From: Acinetobacter sp. ANC 5054 | GTDB lineage: Bacteria; Pseudomonadota; Gammaproteobacteria; Pseudomonadales; Moraxellaceae | Reading direction: 5' to 3' | NCBI RefSeq assembly: GCF_002135295.1 | Contig: NZ_NEGG01000002.1 | Coordinates: 31,166 to 95,165, forward strand | DNA: 64,000 nt | Shown: positions 45,186 to 55,006 of the stretch, piece after piece | Position numbering within the stretch: the first letter of the stretch is position 1 | Layout of the letters: each line of letters starts with the position of its first letter | The notes under the pieces: generated by a model | What the model saw: the letters and a program-made list of their open reading frames with translations, nothing else | Told to the model about the DNA's origin: nothing | The model's database searches: none | Made by a program: the position numbers and the translations under genes

Positions 45186-47324
45186 TTAACTAGATTTTTG
45201 CTCATGCTCTTTTAAAAGCTTTCCAACCCAAACCACTAAAATCAAAATTGGAATACCAATTAACGTGGTCATTAAGAAGAAGTTTGGATAGCCAATATTG
45301 GTCACAATCGTACCCGAGTAACCACCCAGAATTTTCGGGGTTAAGGTCATCAATGAGCTGAAAATAGCATATTGAACGGCTGTAAATGAAACACTGGTTA
45401 AGCTCGATAAAAAAGCAATAAATGCGGCACCTGCTAAACCTGAAGCCAAGTTATCGACAATGATGGCAAAATATAACCACAGTGAACTGTAAGACTTAAT
45501 CACTTTACCTTTTAGCTCTACTTGCCCCTGATCTGCTGTCGCCAAATTTATCGGCTGAATATCAATATCCAATGTACCTGACATGTTTGCAGAAGTATTT
45601 ACTGTATAGCTGTGTTCTTGGCTCGATATTACATCTGTACCGTTTAGCAATTGTACTGTCACTTTTTTAGTTGCAGATGCAGCCAATTCCTTACCCGGAA
45701 TCACAGCACTAAAAATACCTTCTTTGTCGAGTTTGGCATCAAACGTTTTCCCATCCAAAAGCACTTGTAACTTTTGATTTTCACTCAGTTGTTGTGCAAA
45801 TTGTCCACGAACCACGATGCTATTTTGACTTTCATTGGCATTAATTAAGTTATCAGCAGTAACAGGCAATATCAGCAGTTCATTTACAGTTGCACCATTC
45901 AAATATGGCATAGCAACATTGACTGGTGCAGACGTATCATTTAAGTAGCCCGCACTGGCCTGAATCGTTTGTGCCGATTTTAAACTTGCTACAGGAACAT
46001 TGACTTTCCAAACCCCTGTTTCATCAGGATGCACTGTATACTTTTGCCCACCAGCAGTGACTTCAACCTCACTTAAAGGCTGACCCGACTTAACCAGTCC
46101 AATAAAAATCAAGTTCGTTGAACTCGCCAAGATCGCACCTACAAACATCAGCTTCATGATGTTCATACGTTGTGCAAGTAAACCGCCTAAGAACCCACCG
46201 ACAAGACTGAAAATGACACCATAAACTTTTACGGCTTCAGCAATTTGTTCTTTGCTAAAGTTCAAATCTTGGTAGAACACATTGGAAATTACACCCGCTA
46301 TAATGTCTGAAATACGATAGAAACCAATGAGCAATAACAAGACTAAAGCGAGTTTCATGCCATAGCGTTTAAAGAAGTCAGCAATCGGGTTGACCCAAGT
46401 TTCAAAAGCCATCTGTTTATTGACAGCGCCCGCTTTCACCAAAAGTGTACCCACAGCTAAAGCTGCTGCACCAGATCCTATAAAACGAACCGCCTCCATA
46501 CAGAATAATAAAAATGAATCTGTGATTTCCCATGCAGATTTTAGGGCATCTACAACTGCACCTGAATAAATATAGCTCAGCACAAAAGTAATGACCGCAC
46601 AGAAAAAGACAGCAACTAACCTGTAATAATCTGTACGTTTATATTCTTTGTGAATTCGGTCAACTTGCGGCTCACGAATACAAAGTGTGGTAACAATACC
46701 TACGACCATCACCGCAGCCATAGCGAGGTAAGTATACTTCCATGCTTCATAAATGTAGTTGCCTTTGGCAGTCCCTAGATATGCTGCTAGAAAGAGTGCT
46801 CCCGCACCCGCGACAATCATTCCGATACGATAACCAGCGTTGTATGTTGAAGCCAACACCGTTTGCATTTCAGTTTCTGCAAGCTCAATACGGTATGCAT
46901 CGATCACAATGTCTTGGGTAGCCGCTGAAAAGCCCAACAACACAGCTCCAGCCGCCATTTGGTAAATATAATTTTGACCAAGTGCTGGATCTGAAAATGC
47001 CATAATTGAAATGGCACAGATAATAAGTACCTGAGCAATGAGCAACCAAGCGCGACGTCGTCCCAATATTTTCGTTAAAAATGGAACGGGAAGCTCATCA
47101 ATTAATGGTGCCCAAACAAATTTAAATGAATAGCCCAGTGCGGCCCAACTAAAAAATGTCACCGCACTTTTATCAATTCCGGCTTCCCCCAACCAAAGCG
47201 ATAGGCTAGAAAAGATTAAAAGAATTGGAATACCGGCTGAAAAACCAAGGAACAGCATAATCAATGCACGGCGGTCTAAAAATGCTGTAAAAGCAGATTT
47301 CCATCCTGAAGCTTGTGTTGTCAT
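45186..47324 (-). CDS. ampG: AmpG-like muropeptide MFS permease with Ig-like insert
   Basis: Imports anhydro-muropeptides for cell-wall recycling. The N-terminal half is clearly AmpG-like (LMLFLGFSAGIPILLIFSSL, WLGEAGIDKSAVTFF, SAATQDIVIDAYRIE). At 712 residues it is much longer than E. coli AmpG (491). Residues about 412-605 form an insert of alternating beta-strand sequence between membrane helices, with two repeats that look like bacterial Ig-like domains (GVWKVNVPVASL, GIFSAVIPGKEL). By topology the insert should be in the periplasm. In some Gammaproteobacteria ampG influences AmpC induction; no ampR is visible here. Confidence 0.82.
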   Translation of the reverse strand: MTTQASGWKSAFTAFLDRRALIMLFLGFSAGIPILLIFSSLSLWLGEAGIDKSAVTFFSWAALGYSFKFVWAPLIDELPVPFLTKILGRRRAWLLIAQVLIICAISIMAFSDPALGQNYIYQMAAGAVLLGFSAATQDIVIDAYRIELAETEMQTVLASTYNAGYRIGMIVAGAGALFLAAYLGTAKGNYIYEAWKYTYLAMAAVMVVGIVTTLCIREPQVDRIHKEYKRTDYYRLVAVFFCAVITFVLSYIYSGAVVDALKSAWEITDSFLLFCMEAVRFIGSGAAALAVGTLLVKAGAVNKQMAFETWVNPIADFFKRYGMKLALVLLLLIGFYRISDIIAGVISNVFYQDLNFSKEQIAEAVKVYGVIFSLVGGFLGGLLAQRMNIMKLMFVGAILASSTNLIFIGLVKSGQPLSEVEVTAGGQKYTVHPDETGVWKVNVPVASLKSAQTIQASAGYLNDTSAPVNVAMPYLNGATVNELLILPVTADNLINANESQNSIVVRGQFAQQLSENQKLQVLLDGKTFDAKLDKEGIFSAVIPGKELAASATKKVTVQLLNGTDVISSQEHSYTVNTSANMSGTLDIDIQPINLATADQGQVELKGKVIKSYSSLWLYFAIIVDNLASGLAGAAFIAFLSSLTSVSFTAVQYAIFSSLMTLTPKILGGYSGTIVTNIGYPNFFLMTTLIGIPILILVVWVGKLLKEHEQKSS

Positions 47325-47496
47325 GACTCAGTTATTTTTGTCAAAAATCGAATGTTGCTATTCAATCGCTTAATTGCCTTGGTTTCAACCACAATTATGA
47401 AATCATTGTTCTATTTTTATCGATTATTCGGCTGTGCTCGCTTGATCTTTACCACTAAACCTGTATACCTTTAATCTATATCCCTTATCTTATGTT

Positions 47497-50169
47497 TTGG
47501 ATTCAACAGTGACCCAGAGACTTGAACAAACTCACTCTTCTTTAGCAACAACAACCGTAAAAGACACCAGCACGAATAATCCACAAGATACAGTAACGTC
47601 ACTCAAGAGCGCTTTTGATCAACCTGATATTCAAAACACCTTAACCAAAACTCAGCTGCAACCTGTGCAGTTAACCCATACACCTGATTTAAAAAAAATT
47701 CCAACCTCGACTAAACGCATTAAACCGCTAAACGATTTCTTGGGGCAAGATCGAGCACGTGCATCTGTAGAAGCGGGTATTGCCCTGCCTTATTCAGGCT
47801 ACAACATTTTTGCTGTGGGAACCGCAGGTTTAGGTAAGCGCACCATGATAAAGCGTTTACTGCAACAACACGCGAAAAATATGCCTACTCCTGAAGATTG
47901 GGTATATGTAAATAACTTTAAATTTCCGCGTGAACCTTTAGCCCTTAGGCTCCCTGCCGGACAAGCGACCAAATTTCAAACTTTGCTGCATCAAACTTGG
48001 CAAACGGTGTTAAAGCAACTGGAACGTCGATTTACAGCAGAAACCTACCACAACCGAATTGAAATGATTCGCCAACATGCTGGCGACGAGCAACATCAAG
48101 CCCTTGTCGATTTAACCCGTGAAGGCGAAGAACTCGATTTAAAACTTATATCTCAAGAAGATGAACATTGTTTTGTCCCTGTACATTTGGTCGATAACAA
48201 ATATCAAGAGATGTCCAAAGAAGATATAAACGCATTAAGTAATAAAGAACGTGCAGAAATTGCCTCTAATATGCGTTATATGGACAAAAAATTAGAGCGT
48301 TTAGGTCTGCATTTGGGTGATCTTGAAGATGATGCTCGCGATAAAGTCCAAGTCTTAAATCGTGAAATTGCCAAACAAGTAGTGATGCCACGTATTGATC
48401 AGCTTTTCAATAAATTTAGCTCTGTGGATGGGTTCGAAGATTATTTAAAATACTATGCAGATGACATTATTAATAATGTGGAGTTTGTACTTGAGCAAGA
48501 GGAAGATGATTTCACTCCAGGTCAGTTCAACCGTGTACCATCACGCTACCAAGCTAACATTATTGCCAGTCACAAACCGAACACTGGCGCACCTGTTATT
48601 TTTGAAGATTTCCCAACCCATTACAACTTATTGGGTCATGTGGAACAGCTTACTCAAAATGGTACGATCACCACAGATTTTACCTTAATTCGTCCGGGAG
48701 CATTGCATAAAGCCAATGGTGGCTTCTTAATTTTAGAAGCGGAACAATTGCTAGAACAACCTTATGCATGGCAAGGGCTAAAACGCGCACTTAAATCTGG
48801 ACATTTAAAGCTGTCGTCACTTGAACATATGCTGACACTTACCGGCAGTATTTCCATTGAACCTGCTGCAATTGATTTAAATATCAAAGTAATTTTGTTG
48901 GCTGAACCTGATATTTACTACGATATTTTAGAGCTTGAACCAGAACTCGGTAGTGTATTTAAAATCCGTGCTGACTTTACAGATACATTACAACGTAATG
49001 ACATTAATGAGCAGGCCTATATGCAGCTCATCGCAGATTACGTACAAACAGATAAGTTATTACCTTTCGATCGTTCTGCTTTAGCAGCTTTGCTTACTGA
49101 CTCTAGTCGCCAAGCTGAAGACCAAAGTTCATTGTCATTACATGCGCTCACCCTCGGAGATTTAATAAGAGAAGCACATCATCACGCGGCCCTTGCCGGT
49201 GACAAGATGGTGACAGAAAATCACATCAATACAGCACTGGATCACCGTAAATATCGTCTCGGTTATTTACGTGAATTATATTGGCAGGACCTGAGTCGTG
49301 GTACGCAGCTAATAGAAACAAAAGGCCATCGTTTTGGACAAATTAATGCGCTTTCTGTCATTCAATATGCAGATGTTGAATTTGGTTTACCTTCCCGTTT
49401 AACTGCTTCGGTTTACCAAGGTGGTGGTGATATTTTAGATATTGAGCGTAGTGTAGAACTTGGCGGCTCATTACATGCCAAAGGCGTGCTCCTCATGTCG
49501 AGCTTCCTCAAAGCTCACTTCGGTCGTGAACAAATTTTACATTTCTCTGCTGCCCTTGCCTTTGAACAAAGCTATGGTCAAGTCGATGGAGACAGTGCAA
49601 CAGTTGCCGAACTTTCTGCATTAATTTCTGCAATTAGCCAATTACCAATTGATCAGTCTTGGGCTATTACAGGCTCAATGAACCAGCTTGGACAAGTTCA
49701 ACCAATTGGTGGTGTAAATGCCAAAATTGAAGGTTTCTATGATGCCTGCAAGCTACAAGGTTTAACGGGTAAACAAGGTGTGATTATTCCACGTCAAAAT
49801 ATGCAGCATCTAATGCTACGTAAAGATGTGATTGAAGCTGTGCAAAATGGTCAATTCCATATTCATGCCATAGATACCATTGATCAGGCCTTAGAAATAT
49901 TAATGGCACGTCCTGTGGGCACATTGGATAAAAAAGGTCGCTATAGCAAAGACTCAATTTATGCTGCAGTCATGGCACAACTTGAATATTGGCAAGCCAT
50001 TGAAGATGGTGCTGAGTTTGAGGAAGAAGAGCCGAAGAAAAAGAAAAAAAAGAAGAAAGCTAAAAAGGACAAAAAGGCAAAAAAGTCTGAATCGAAAACT
50101 GATACTTCAACAGAAGTAGAAAATGTCGCGCAGGATAATGAGAAGAGTGATTCAGCTGAAACTGAATAA
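47497..50169 (+). CDS. Lon-family ATP-dependent protease (LonB/YcbZ type)
   Basis: An 890-residue protein with an AAA module (FAVGTAGLGKRTMIKRLL as Walker A; GALHKANGGFLILEAEQL) and a C-terminal Lon protease domain with the Ser-Lys dyad: Ser in VDGDSATVAELSA, Lys in IGGVNAKIEGFYD. It differs from housekeeping LonA in lacking the N-terminal Lon domain. The C-terminus carries an acidic EEEEP and eight lysines followed by more lysine-rich and acidic repeats. Start uncertain: TTG at 47497 or GTG at 47509; neither has a strong ribosome site. Confidence 0.85.
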   Translation: MDSTVTQRLEQTHSSLATTTVKDTSTNNPQDTVTSLKSAFDQPDIQNTLTKTQLQPVQLTHTPDLKKIPTSTKRIKPLNDFLGQDRARASVEAGIALPYSGYNIFAVGTAGLGKRTMIKRLLQQHAKNMPTPEDWVYVNNFKFPREPLALRLPAGQATKFQTLLHQTWQTVLKQLERRFTAETYHNRIEMIRQHAGDEQHQALVDLTREGEELDLKLISQEDEHCFVPVHLVDNKYQEMSKEDINALSNKERAEIASNMRYMDKKLERLGLHLGDLEDDARDKVQVLNREIAKQVVMPRIDQLFNKFSSVDGFEDYLKYYADDIINNVEFVLEQEEDDFTPGQFNRVPSRYQANIIASHKPNTGAPVIFEDFPTHYNLLGHVEQLTQNGTITTDFTLIRPGALHKANGGFLILEAEQLLEQPYAWQGLKRALKSGHLKLSSLEHMLTLTGSISIEPAAIDLNIKVILLAEPDIYYDILELEPELGSVFKIRADFTDTLQRNDINEQAYMQLIADYVQTDKLLPFDRSALAALLTDSSRQAEDQSSLSLHALTLGDLIREAHHHAALAGDKMVTENHINTALDHRKYRLGYLRELYWQDLSRGTQLIETKGHRFGQINALSVIQYADVEFGLPSRLTASVYQGGGDILDIERSVELGGSLHAKGVLLMSSFLKAHFGREQILHFSAALAFEQSYGQVDGDSATVAELSALISAISQLPIDQSWAITGSMNQLGQVQPIGGVNAKIEGFYDACKLQGLTGKQGVIIPRQNMQHLMLRKDVIEAVQNGQFHIHAIDTIDQALEILMARPVGTLDKKGRYSKDSIYAAVMAQLEYWQAIEDGAEFEEEEPKKKKKKKKAKKDKKAKKSESKTDTSTEVENVAQDNEKSDSAETE

Positions 50170-50280
50170 ATCAGCCTGAATGCTTCAATTGTCGTTTTAT
50201 TCGTCGATACACATCAAAATATTGATGTATATCGACACTAAAATGTAAAAAAATTATGGGCATATTGAATTTTTGCCATG

Positions 50281-50308
50281 AAAAAAGCGCCAATTTGGCG
50301 CTTTTTTT
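50281..50308. terminator. Bidirectional terminator
   Basis: AAAAAAGCGCC and GGCGCTTTTTTT pair across AATTT between the convergent Lon-family gene and grxD. Confidence 0.9.
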
Positions 50309-50328
50309 ACAGCTTAAATTTATACAAA

Positions 50329-50670
50329 TTAAGCTTCTGGAGCTGGACTGAATTCTTCAACCAAAGTTTTCAATTCACCTTTTTGGAACATATCCAGCAT
50401 AATGTCGCTACCGCCGATCAATTCACCATTGATCCATAATTGCGGGAAAGTTGGCCAGTTCGCAATTTTAGGGAGAGTTGCGCGAATATCTTGATTTTCA
50501 AGAATATTTACATAAGCGAATGGACGGCCAATTTGACTGAGTGCTTCTACAGCACGAGCAGAGAAACCACACTGTGGAAACTGTGGAGTACCTTTCATGT
50601 AAAGTAGAACTGCGTGTTTAGCAATTTGGTCACGAATTAACGCTTCTGTATCGCGTACTTGATCAGTCAT
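50329..50670 (-). CDS. grxD: Monothiol glutaredoxin Grx4
   Basis: A 113-residue glutaredoxin with the monothiol CGFS active site (Cys34 in FPQCGFSARAVE). It handles Fe-S cluster transfer. I chose the ATG at 50668-50670, eight bases after GAGGA; the longer frame up to 50724 has no ribosome site. The WPTFPQLWINGELIGGSDI stretch is the conserved glutathione-binding half. Confidence 0.95.
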   Translation of the reverse strand: MTDQVRDTEALIRDQIAKHAVLLYMKGTPQFPQCGFSARAVEALSQIGRPFAYVNILENQDIRATLPKIANWPTFPQLWINGELIGGSDIMLDMFQKGELKTLVEEFSPAPEA

Positions 50671-50867
50671 TGATATATCCTCAATAAATCTGCTTCGCAT
50701 TATACCCAAATCTGAGTAAAACAATATGTCTAAAGCAATATTTCACGTTTTATTTACATTTCAGCTTTTCATTCGAGGCATATTTTGATTATATAGTCCT
50801 CTTGACGCTTATATTGATATGGCGTCACCTCTATATTATTTCAATCACCTGACAGATAGAGTTAGTC

Positions 50868-52079
50868 ATGAATAACATTACCCTTGCCCCTGTACAAACT
50901 GATCAACCATCACATTTGATGCCGGTATTTGGCCGCCAACCGATCAGCTTCGTCCGAGGACAAGGTGCTCACCTATATACAGCAGATGGCACTGAATATT
51001 TAGATGCATTAACAGGTATTGCAGTATGTGGTCTAGGTCATTCTCACTCTGCAATTACTGCTGCTATTGCAGAACAAGCTGCAACACTTATTCATACCAG
51101 TAACTTATTTGAAGTGCCTTGGCAAACTGCGGCGGCGCAAAAGCTTGCTGAAGTCGCGGGTATGGAAGAAGTATTCTTCTCAAATAGTGGTGCGGAATCA
51201 AACGAAGGTGCAATCAAAATTGCACGTAAATTTGGTCATATGCAAGGCGTTGCTTCCCCTAAAATTATTGTAGCGGATCATTCTTTCCATGGTCGTACCA
51301 TGGCAACTTTATCTGCAACTGGTAACAAAAAAGTTCAAGAAGGTTTTGCCCCACTGGTTGAAGGTTTTATTCGCGTTCCATTTGGTGATGTTGAAGCTAT
51401 CGAAGAAGCTGCGATTAACCACCCTGACATTGTGGCTATCTTGATTGAACCGATTCAAGGTGAAGGCGGTGTAAATACTGCACCTCAAGGTTTTAGCTAC
51501 CTTGAAGACATTCGTCGTATTTGTAACCAAAACAATTGGTTAATGATGTTAGATGAAGTGCAAACAGGTAATGGCCGTACAGGTAAATACTTCGCATACC
51601 AACACACAGACATCATTCCTGATGTATTAACAACTGCAAAAGGTCTAGGAAATGGCTTCCCGATTGGTGCAGTCATGACTCAAGGTCGTGGTGTTGGTGT
51701 TTTAACAGCGGGTAACCACGGTTCAACTTATAGCGGTACAGCTTTGGGTTCACGTGTGGTTTATACTGTTATTGATACGATCCAAAAAGAAAACCTCGTT
51801 GAAAATGCTGCCAACATGGGTGCATACCTTGTTGATCAATTTACAGCAAAATTAGCTGATCAAAATATCACTGTTCGTGGTTTTGGTTTAATGGTGGGTA
51901 TTGAATTACCAAAAGCATGTGGTGAATTGGTTGCGATTGCACGTGATGAACATCATATGATTATCAATGTTACCGCAGGCTCCGTCATTCGTTTATTGCC
52001 TACATTAAATATTAACAAAGACCAAGCCGATCAATTGATAGAACGTATTGTTAAAATGGTTAAAAACTTTTTAGCTTAA
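50868..52079 (+). CDS. argD: Acetylornithine/aspartate-family aminotransferase
   Basis: A PLP-dependent class III aminotransferase of arginine synthesis, also active in lysine (succinyldiaminopimelate) synthesis. The 403-residue protein has the conserved GHSHSAI, NSGAESNEGAIK, FHGRTMATLSATGN and IMMLDEVQTG-type (LMMLDEVQTGNGRTG) stretches, and the PLP lysine in TTAKGLGNGFPIGA. Single gene followed by its own terminator. Confidence 0.92.
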   Translation: MNNITLAPVQTDQPSHLMPVFGRQPISFVRGQGAHLYTADGTEYLDALTGIAVCGLGHSHSAITAAIAEQAATLIHTSNLFEVPWQTAAAQKLAEVAGMEEVFFSNSGAESNEGAIKIARKFGHMQGVASPKIIVADHSFHGRTMATLSATGNKKVQEGFAPLVEGFIRVPFGDVEAIEEAAINHPDIVAILIEPIQGEGGVNTAPQGFSYLEDIRRICNQNNWLMMLDEVQTGNGRTGKYFAYQHTDIIPDVLTTAKGLGNGFPIGAVMTQGRGVGVLTAGNHGSTYSGTALGSRVVYTVIDTIQKENLVENAANMGAYLVDQFTAKLADQNITVRGFGLMVGIELPKACGELVAIARDEHHMIINVTAGSVIRLLPTLNINKDQADQLIERIVKMVKNFLA

Positions 52080-52094
52080 CGCTCAGATTATTAT

Positions 52095-52123
52095 AAAAAA
52101 AGCCGCATTACGCGGCTTTTTTT
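52095..52123. terminator. Bidirectional terminator
   Basis: AAAAAAAGCCGC pairs with GCGGCTTTTTTT between convergent argD and the LysR gene. Confidence 0.9.
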
Positions 52124-52150
52124 ATTGTTATTTAAAAACTTATAATAAAT

Positions 52151-53080
52151 TTATGATGCTTCTTGGTAAATTCGCCCACCAGGTAACTGGCTAAAATATT
52201 GTTTCAATGCATCTAAACAGCGATGAATCTTTGTTGGCTGCTGATCACGTTTAGACATTACCGCATATAAAGTAAATGATGGTAAACGCCATTCAGGTAA
52301 AACTTCAACCAACGAACCGTTTAATAAATCTTTCTGAATATCAAGGTATAAGATTTTTGCAACCCCATGACCCTGTAAGCACATTGTTTTTGCAACCTGC
52401 ACATTATTTGTGGTAAAGCGTGAATTTAATTCAATATTCACGTGATCTTTAGTCACTACGTGCTCAAAATTTAATTTTTGATAATTTTTAACCAAATTGA
52501 TATGAACCATATCGTGGTTGAGCAAATCTTCTGGACTTGAAATATGCGGCGTTTGATTTATATAACTTGGTGCAGCAACTAAAACTTGTTCAACATGTGC
52601 CAATGGAACAACATGGAATTGTTGATCGTCAATGTTTGAGCTCATTCTTAATGCGATATCAATACGTCCATCAATTAGGTCGATATATTGATTGTCTGCT
52701 TCAAGATGCACAGCTAAGCCACGATGTGCCGACATCCAATGTGATAAGGCTGGAATGACGTGATTTTCGCATAGCTCAGGCGTTGAAGCGATACGTAAAT
52801 CACCTACGAGATCATCTCGTAATTCATTGATTCTAATTTTACCGCGCTCGGCAGCTGAAAGCATTTCTTGGCAGCTGTGAAAAAAAGCCTGTCCAGCTTC
52901 AGTCAAACTTAACTTTCGTGTAGAACGATGTAAAAGTATGACTTCCATATCTTGCTCAAGAGAGCGTATTTGCTGGCTAACGGCACTGGTGGTAATTCCT
53001 AACTCACGAGCAGCACCGCTAAACGAATTTTTTTCCACAACGCAAGCAAAAACACCCATTGCTCGGAGTTGATCTAACAT
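52151..53080 (-). CDS. LysR-family transcriptional regulator
   Basis: A 309-residue LysR protein with an N-terminal helix-turn-helix (MLDQLRAMGVFACVVEKNSF, GITTSAVSQQIRSLEQDM) and an effector-binding domain from about residue 90. It falls in the CrgA/AaeR-like subgroup by style. GAGGGAAA precedes the ATG. A perfect dyad overlaps the translation start region, suggesting autorepression. No divergent target gene is present, so its regulon is unknown. Confidence 0.9.
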   Translation of the reverse strand: MLDQLRAMGVFACVVEKNSFSGAARELGITTSAVSQQIRSLEQDMEVILLHRSTRKLSLTEAGQAFFHSCQEMLSAAERGKIRINELRDDLVGDLRIASTPELCENHVIPALSHWMSAHRGLAVHLEADNQYIDLIDGRIDIALRMSSNIDDQQFHVVPLAHVEQVLVAAPSYINQTPHISSPEDLLNHDMVHINLVKNYQKLNFEHVVTKDHVNIELNSRFTTNNVQVAKTMCLQGHGVAKILYLDIQKDLLNGSLVEVLPEWRLPSFTLYAVMSKRDQQPTKIHRCLDALKQYFSQLPGGRIYQEAS

Positions 53081-53088
53081 AAATTTCC

Positions 53089-53104
53089 CTCATAAACTTA
53101 TGAG
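53089..53104 (-). promoter_or_regulatory. Perfect dyad over the LysR ribosome site
   Basis: CTCATAA-AC-TTATGAG is a perfect 7-base inverted repeat. Its proximal end runs into the GAGGG ribosome site of the LysR gene, so binding there would block its own expression. Confidence 0.55.
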
Positions 53105-53172
53105 AAGCTTCATCAAATGATAAAAGCAACTCATTGTATTATACGGGGATATCCATGTTTTGCATTATAAAT

Positions 53173-54003
53173 TTAATTATTTGGTAAAACTGTTGTCGGA
53201 TTAATTGGCTTACCGTCTAAACGTACTTGAAACTCAAGCATTGTACGATTTGTACCCGATGAACCCATCTCACCAATTTGCTGACCTGCTTTCACCGTCT
53301 CACCACTTTTAACAATCATTTTGTTGTTATGCGCATAAGCCGTAATATAGCCATTAATATGCTTAATCAGAATCAAATTACCATATTCTTTTAAGCCATC
53401 TGCGGCATAAACCACTTGACCATCTGCAGCAGCAAAAATCGCATCCCCCACATTACCAGAGTAACGAGTGCCCTTCACATTTGAAGCTAAGTTATAACCT
53501 TGCAATACAGTTGGACGCGACACTGGGCTAACCCAACGCAGACTAGATGAAGTCACAGCAGGTGTCGGAACTGGTGTACGTGTAATAGTAGAAGGTGATG
53601 TAGTTGCTGGTGTAACTGGTGCAGTTTGCGTTGGCATCGCAATGGTTTGACGTTGAATTGGCGCTGCTTGCGTCATCGCTTGAGTGGCGGTCGTACGACG
53701 TGCACCACCATTTTTCAAGCGAATGGATTGCCCCACATAAATACGATATGGCTGGGCAATATCATTCATTTCAGCAATGCTGACATAGCTCAAACCATAA
53801 CGAGCAGCAATACCACTCAATGTATCACCCGAGCGAACTGTATAATAATCTGGTGCAGTCGCATAACGAGTCGCATTATTAATTTGTGGTTTTGAAGCAC
53901 AGCCAGTAATTACAACAGTGGTAATCACCGCAGCAGATAAAACAAGGGTCTTAAACAATGCTGCAGGAGCGGCAATAATGCGATTTTGTGACACCGGGGA
54001 CAT
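53173..54003 (-). CDS. nlpD: NlpD-like LysM/LytM lipoprotein (amidase activator)
   Basis: A 276-residue lipoprotein with the lipobox VVITGCAS, a LysM peptidoglycan-binding domain (YYTVRSGDTLSGIAARYGLS), a Thr/Pro/Ala-rich linker and a C-terminal LytM (M23) domain. Metal ligands of active M23 enzymes are lost: the first His is absent and the HxH position reads LEFQV. This fits NlpD/EnvC, which activate cell-wall amidases during division rather than cutting themselves. I chose the ATG at 54001-54003, six bases after GAGG; GTG at 54015 is possible. It lies after surE, as in E. coli. Confidence 0.87.
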   Translation of the reverse strand: MSPVSQNRIIAAPAALFKTLVLSAAVITTVVITGCASKPQINNATRYATAPDYYTVRSGDTLSGIAARYGLSYVSIAEMNDIAQPYRIYVGQSIRLKNGGARRTTATQAMTQAAPIQRQTIAMPTQTAPVTPATTSPSTITRTPVPTPAVTSSSLRWVSPVSRPTVLQGYNLASNVKGTRYSGNVGDAIFAAADGQVVYAADGLKEYGNLILIKHINGYITAYAHNNKMIVKSGETVKAGQQIGEMGSSGTNRTMLEFQVRLDGKPINPTTVLPNN

Positions 54004-54057
54004 CATCTTCCTCACTAATAATTCAAACTATAGTCATTATGAATGGGCTAAGATTAG

Positions 54058-54084
54058 CAAAAAACCGCTCTAAAAAAGTTGCGG
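54058..54084 (-). terminator. Weak stem-loop between surE and nlpD
   Basis: CCGC pairs with GCGG across a 12-base loop and is followed by six T on the minus strand. The stem is only four pairs, so it may give partial termination. Confidence 0.35.
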
Positions 54085-54118
54085 CTTAGCCATTTTCACA
54101 AAGTTATAACATTAATAC

Positions 54119-54892
54119 TTATGATTTCGACAACTCTGCGTGCAAGTTGTTCAAAATCTCGTAGTTTGTAGCATCCATTTGTATAGGCGTAACACTGACA
54201 TAACCATTAGCCACTGCAAAAAAATCAGACTCAATGTGTGTTAAACCTTTTTTAGGGTCGGCGACTGCCTCACCTGCCAAGCCAATCCAATACACTTGAC
54301 GTCCACGTGGGTCGACATGACTGGTAATAGGTTTAGATTGTAAACGACGACCTTGGTACGTTACTTTGGTTCCCAAAAGCTCGGGCACATCTGGAATATT
54401 AATATTTAAAATATGGCGCGGCGGAACTTTAGGAATGCCGCGTGCAATAAAATCATGCACCCATTTTGCAGCCACTGCATAGTCTTGTGGACTGTTATAA
54501 CTTCGCACATTCGGTCCCGCCAAAGATAAAGCGATAGCTGGCTGTTTCATTAAACGACCTTCAAATGCAGCACCGACTGTACCCGAATACAAAACATCAT
54601 CACCTAAATTTGCACCGCTATTAATCCCGCTCACCACAAGGTCAAATTCAAAGTCAAATAAACCATTCATAGAAAGATACACACAGTCTGCTGGTGTGCC
54701 ATTAACTGCCCACATGTCTGGTGCAATTTCGACTGGTCGCAACGGGCGATCTAAGGTCAAAGCACTTGAATATCCACTACGTTCACTTTCAGGCGCTACA
54801 ATGACGACGCGACCTAAAGGACGCAAGGCTTGTGCAAGTGCTTGGATACCGGGAGCAAAAACACCATCATCGTTAGCAATCAATATATTCAC
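54119..54892 (-). CDS. surE: 5'/3'-nucleotidase SurE
   Basis: A 257-residue metal-dependent nucleoside monophosphatase used in survival and nucleotide salvage. It begins [20 protein letters not shown], with metal ligands Asp8 and Asp9; Ser in [11 protein letters not shown] and Asn in [13 protein letters not shown] complete the site. It is upstream of nlpD; the pcm gene found between them in E. coli is missing. Confidence 0.96.
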   Translation of the reverse strand: MNILIANDDGVFAPGIQALAQALRPLGRVVIVAPESERSGYSSALTLDRPLRPVEIAPDMWAVNGTPADCVYLSMNGLFDFEFDLVVSGINSGANLGDDVLYSGTVGAAFEGRLMKQPAIALSLAGPNVRSYNSPQDYAVAAKWVHDFIARGIPKVPPRHILNINIPDVPELLGTKVTYQGRRLQSKPITSHVDPRGRQVYWIGLAGEAVADPKKGLTHIESDFFAVANGYVSVTPIQMDATNYEILNNLHAELSKS

Positions 54893-55006
54893 AACTAAAT
54901 TCCATGACTAAAAAATTAAAATGACTCGCAAGAACATTTTATTGAAATATATGAATAATTATATATATTTACTGTTTAACATCCAGCATAAATGTGTGTG
55001 TACAAA

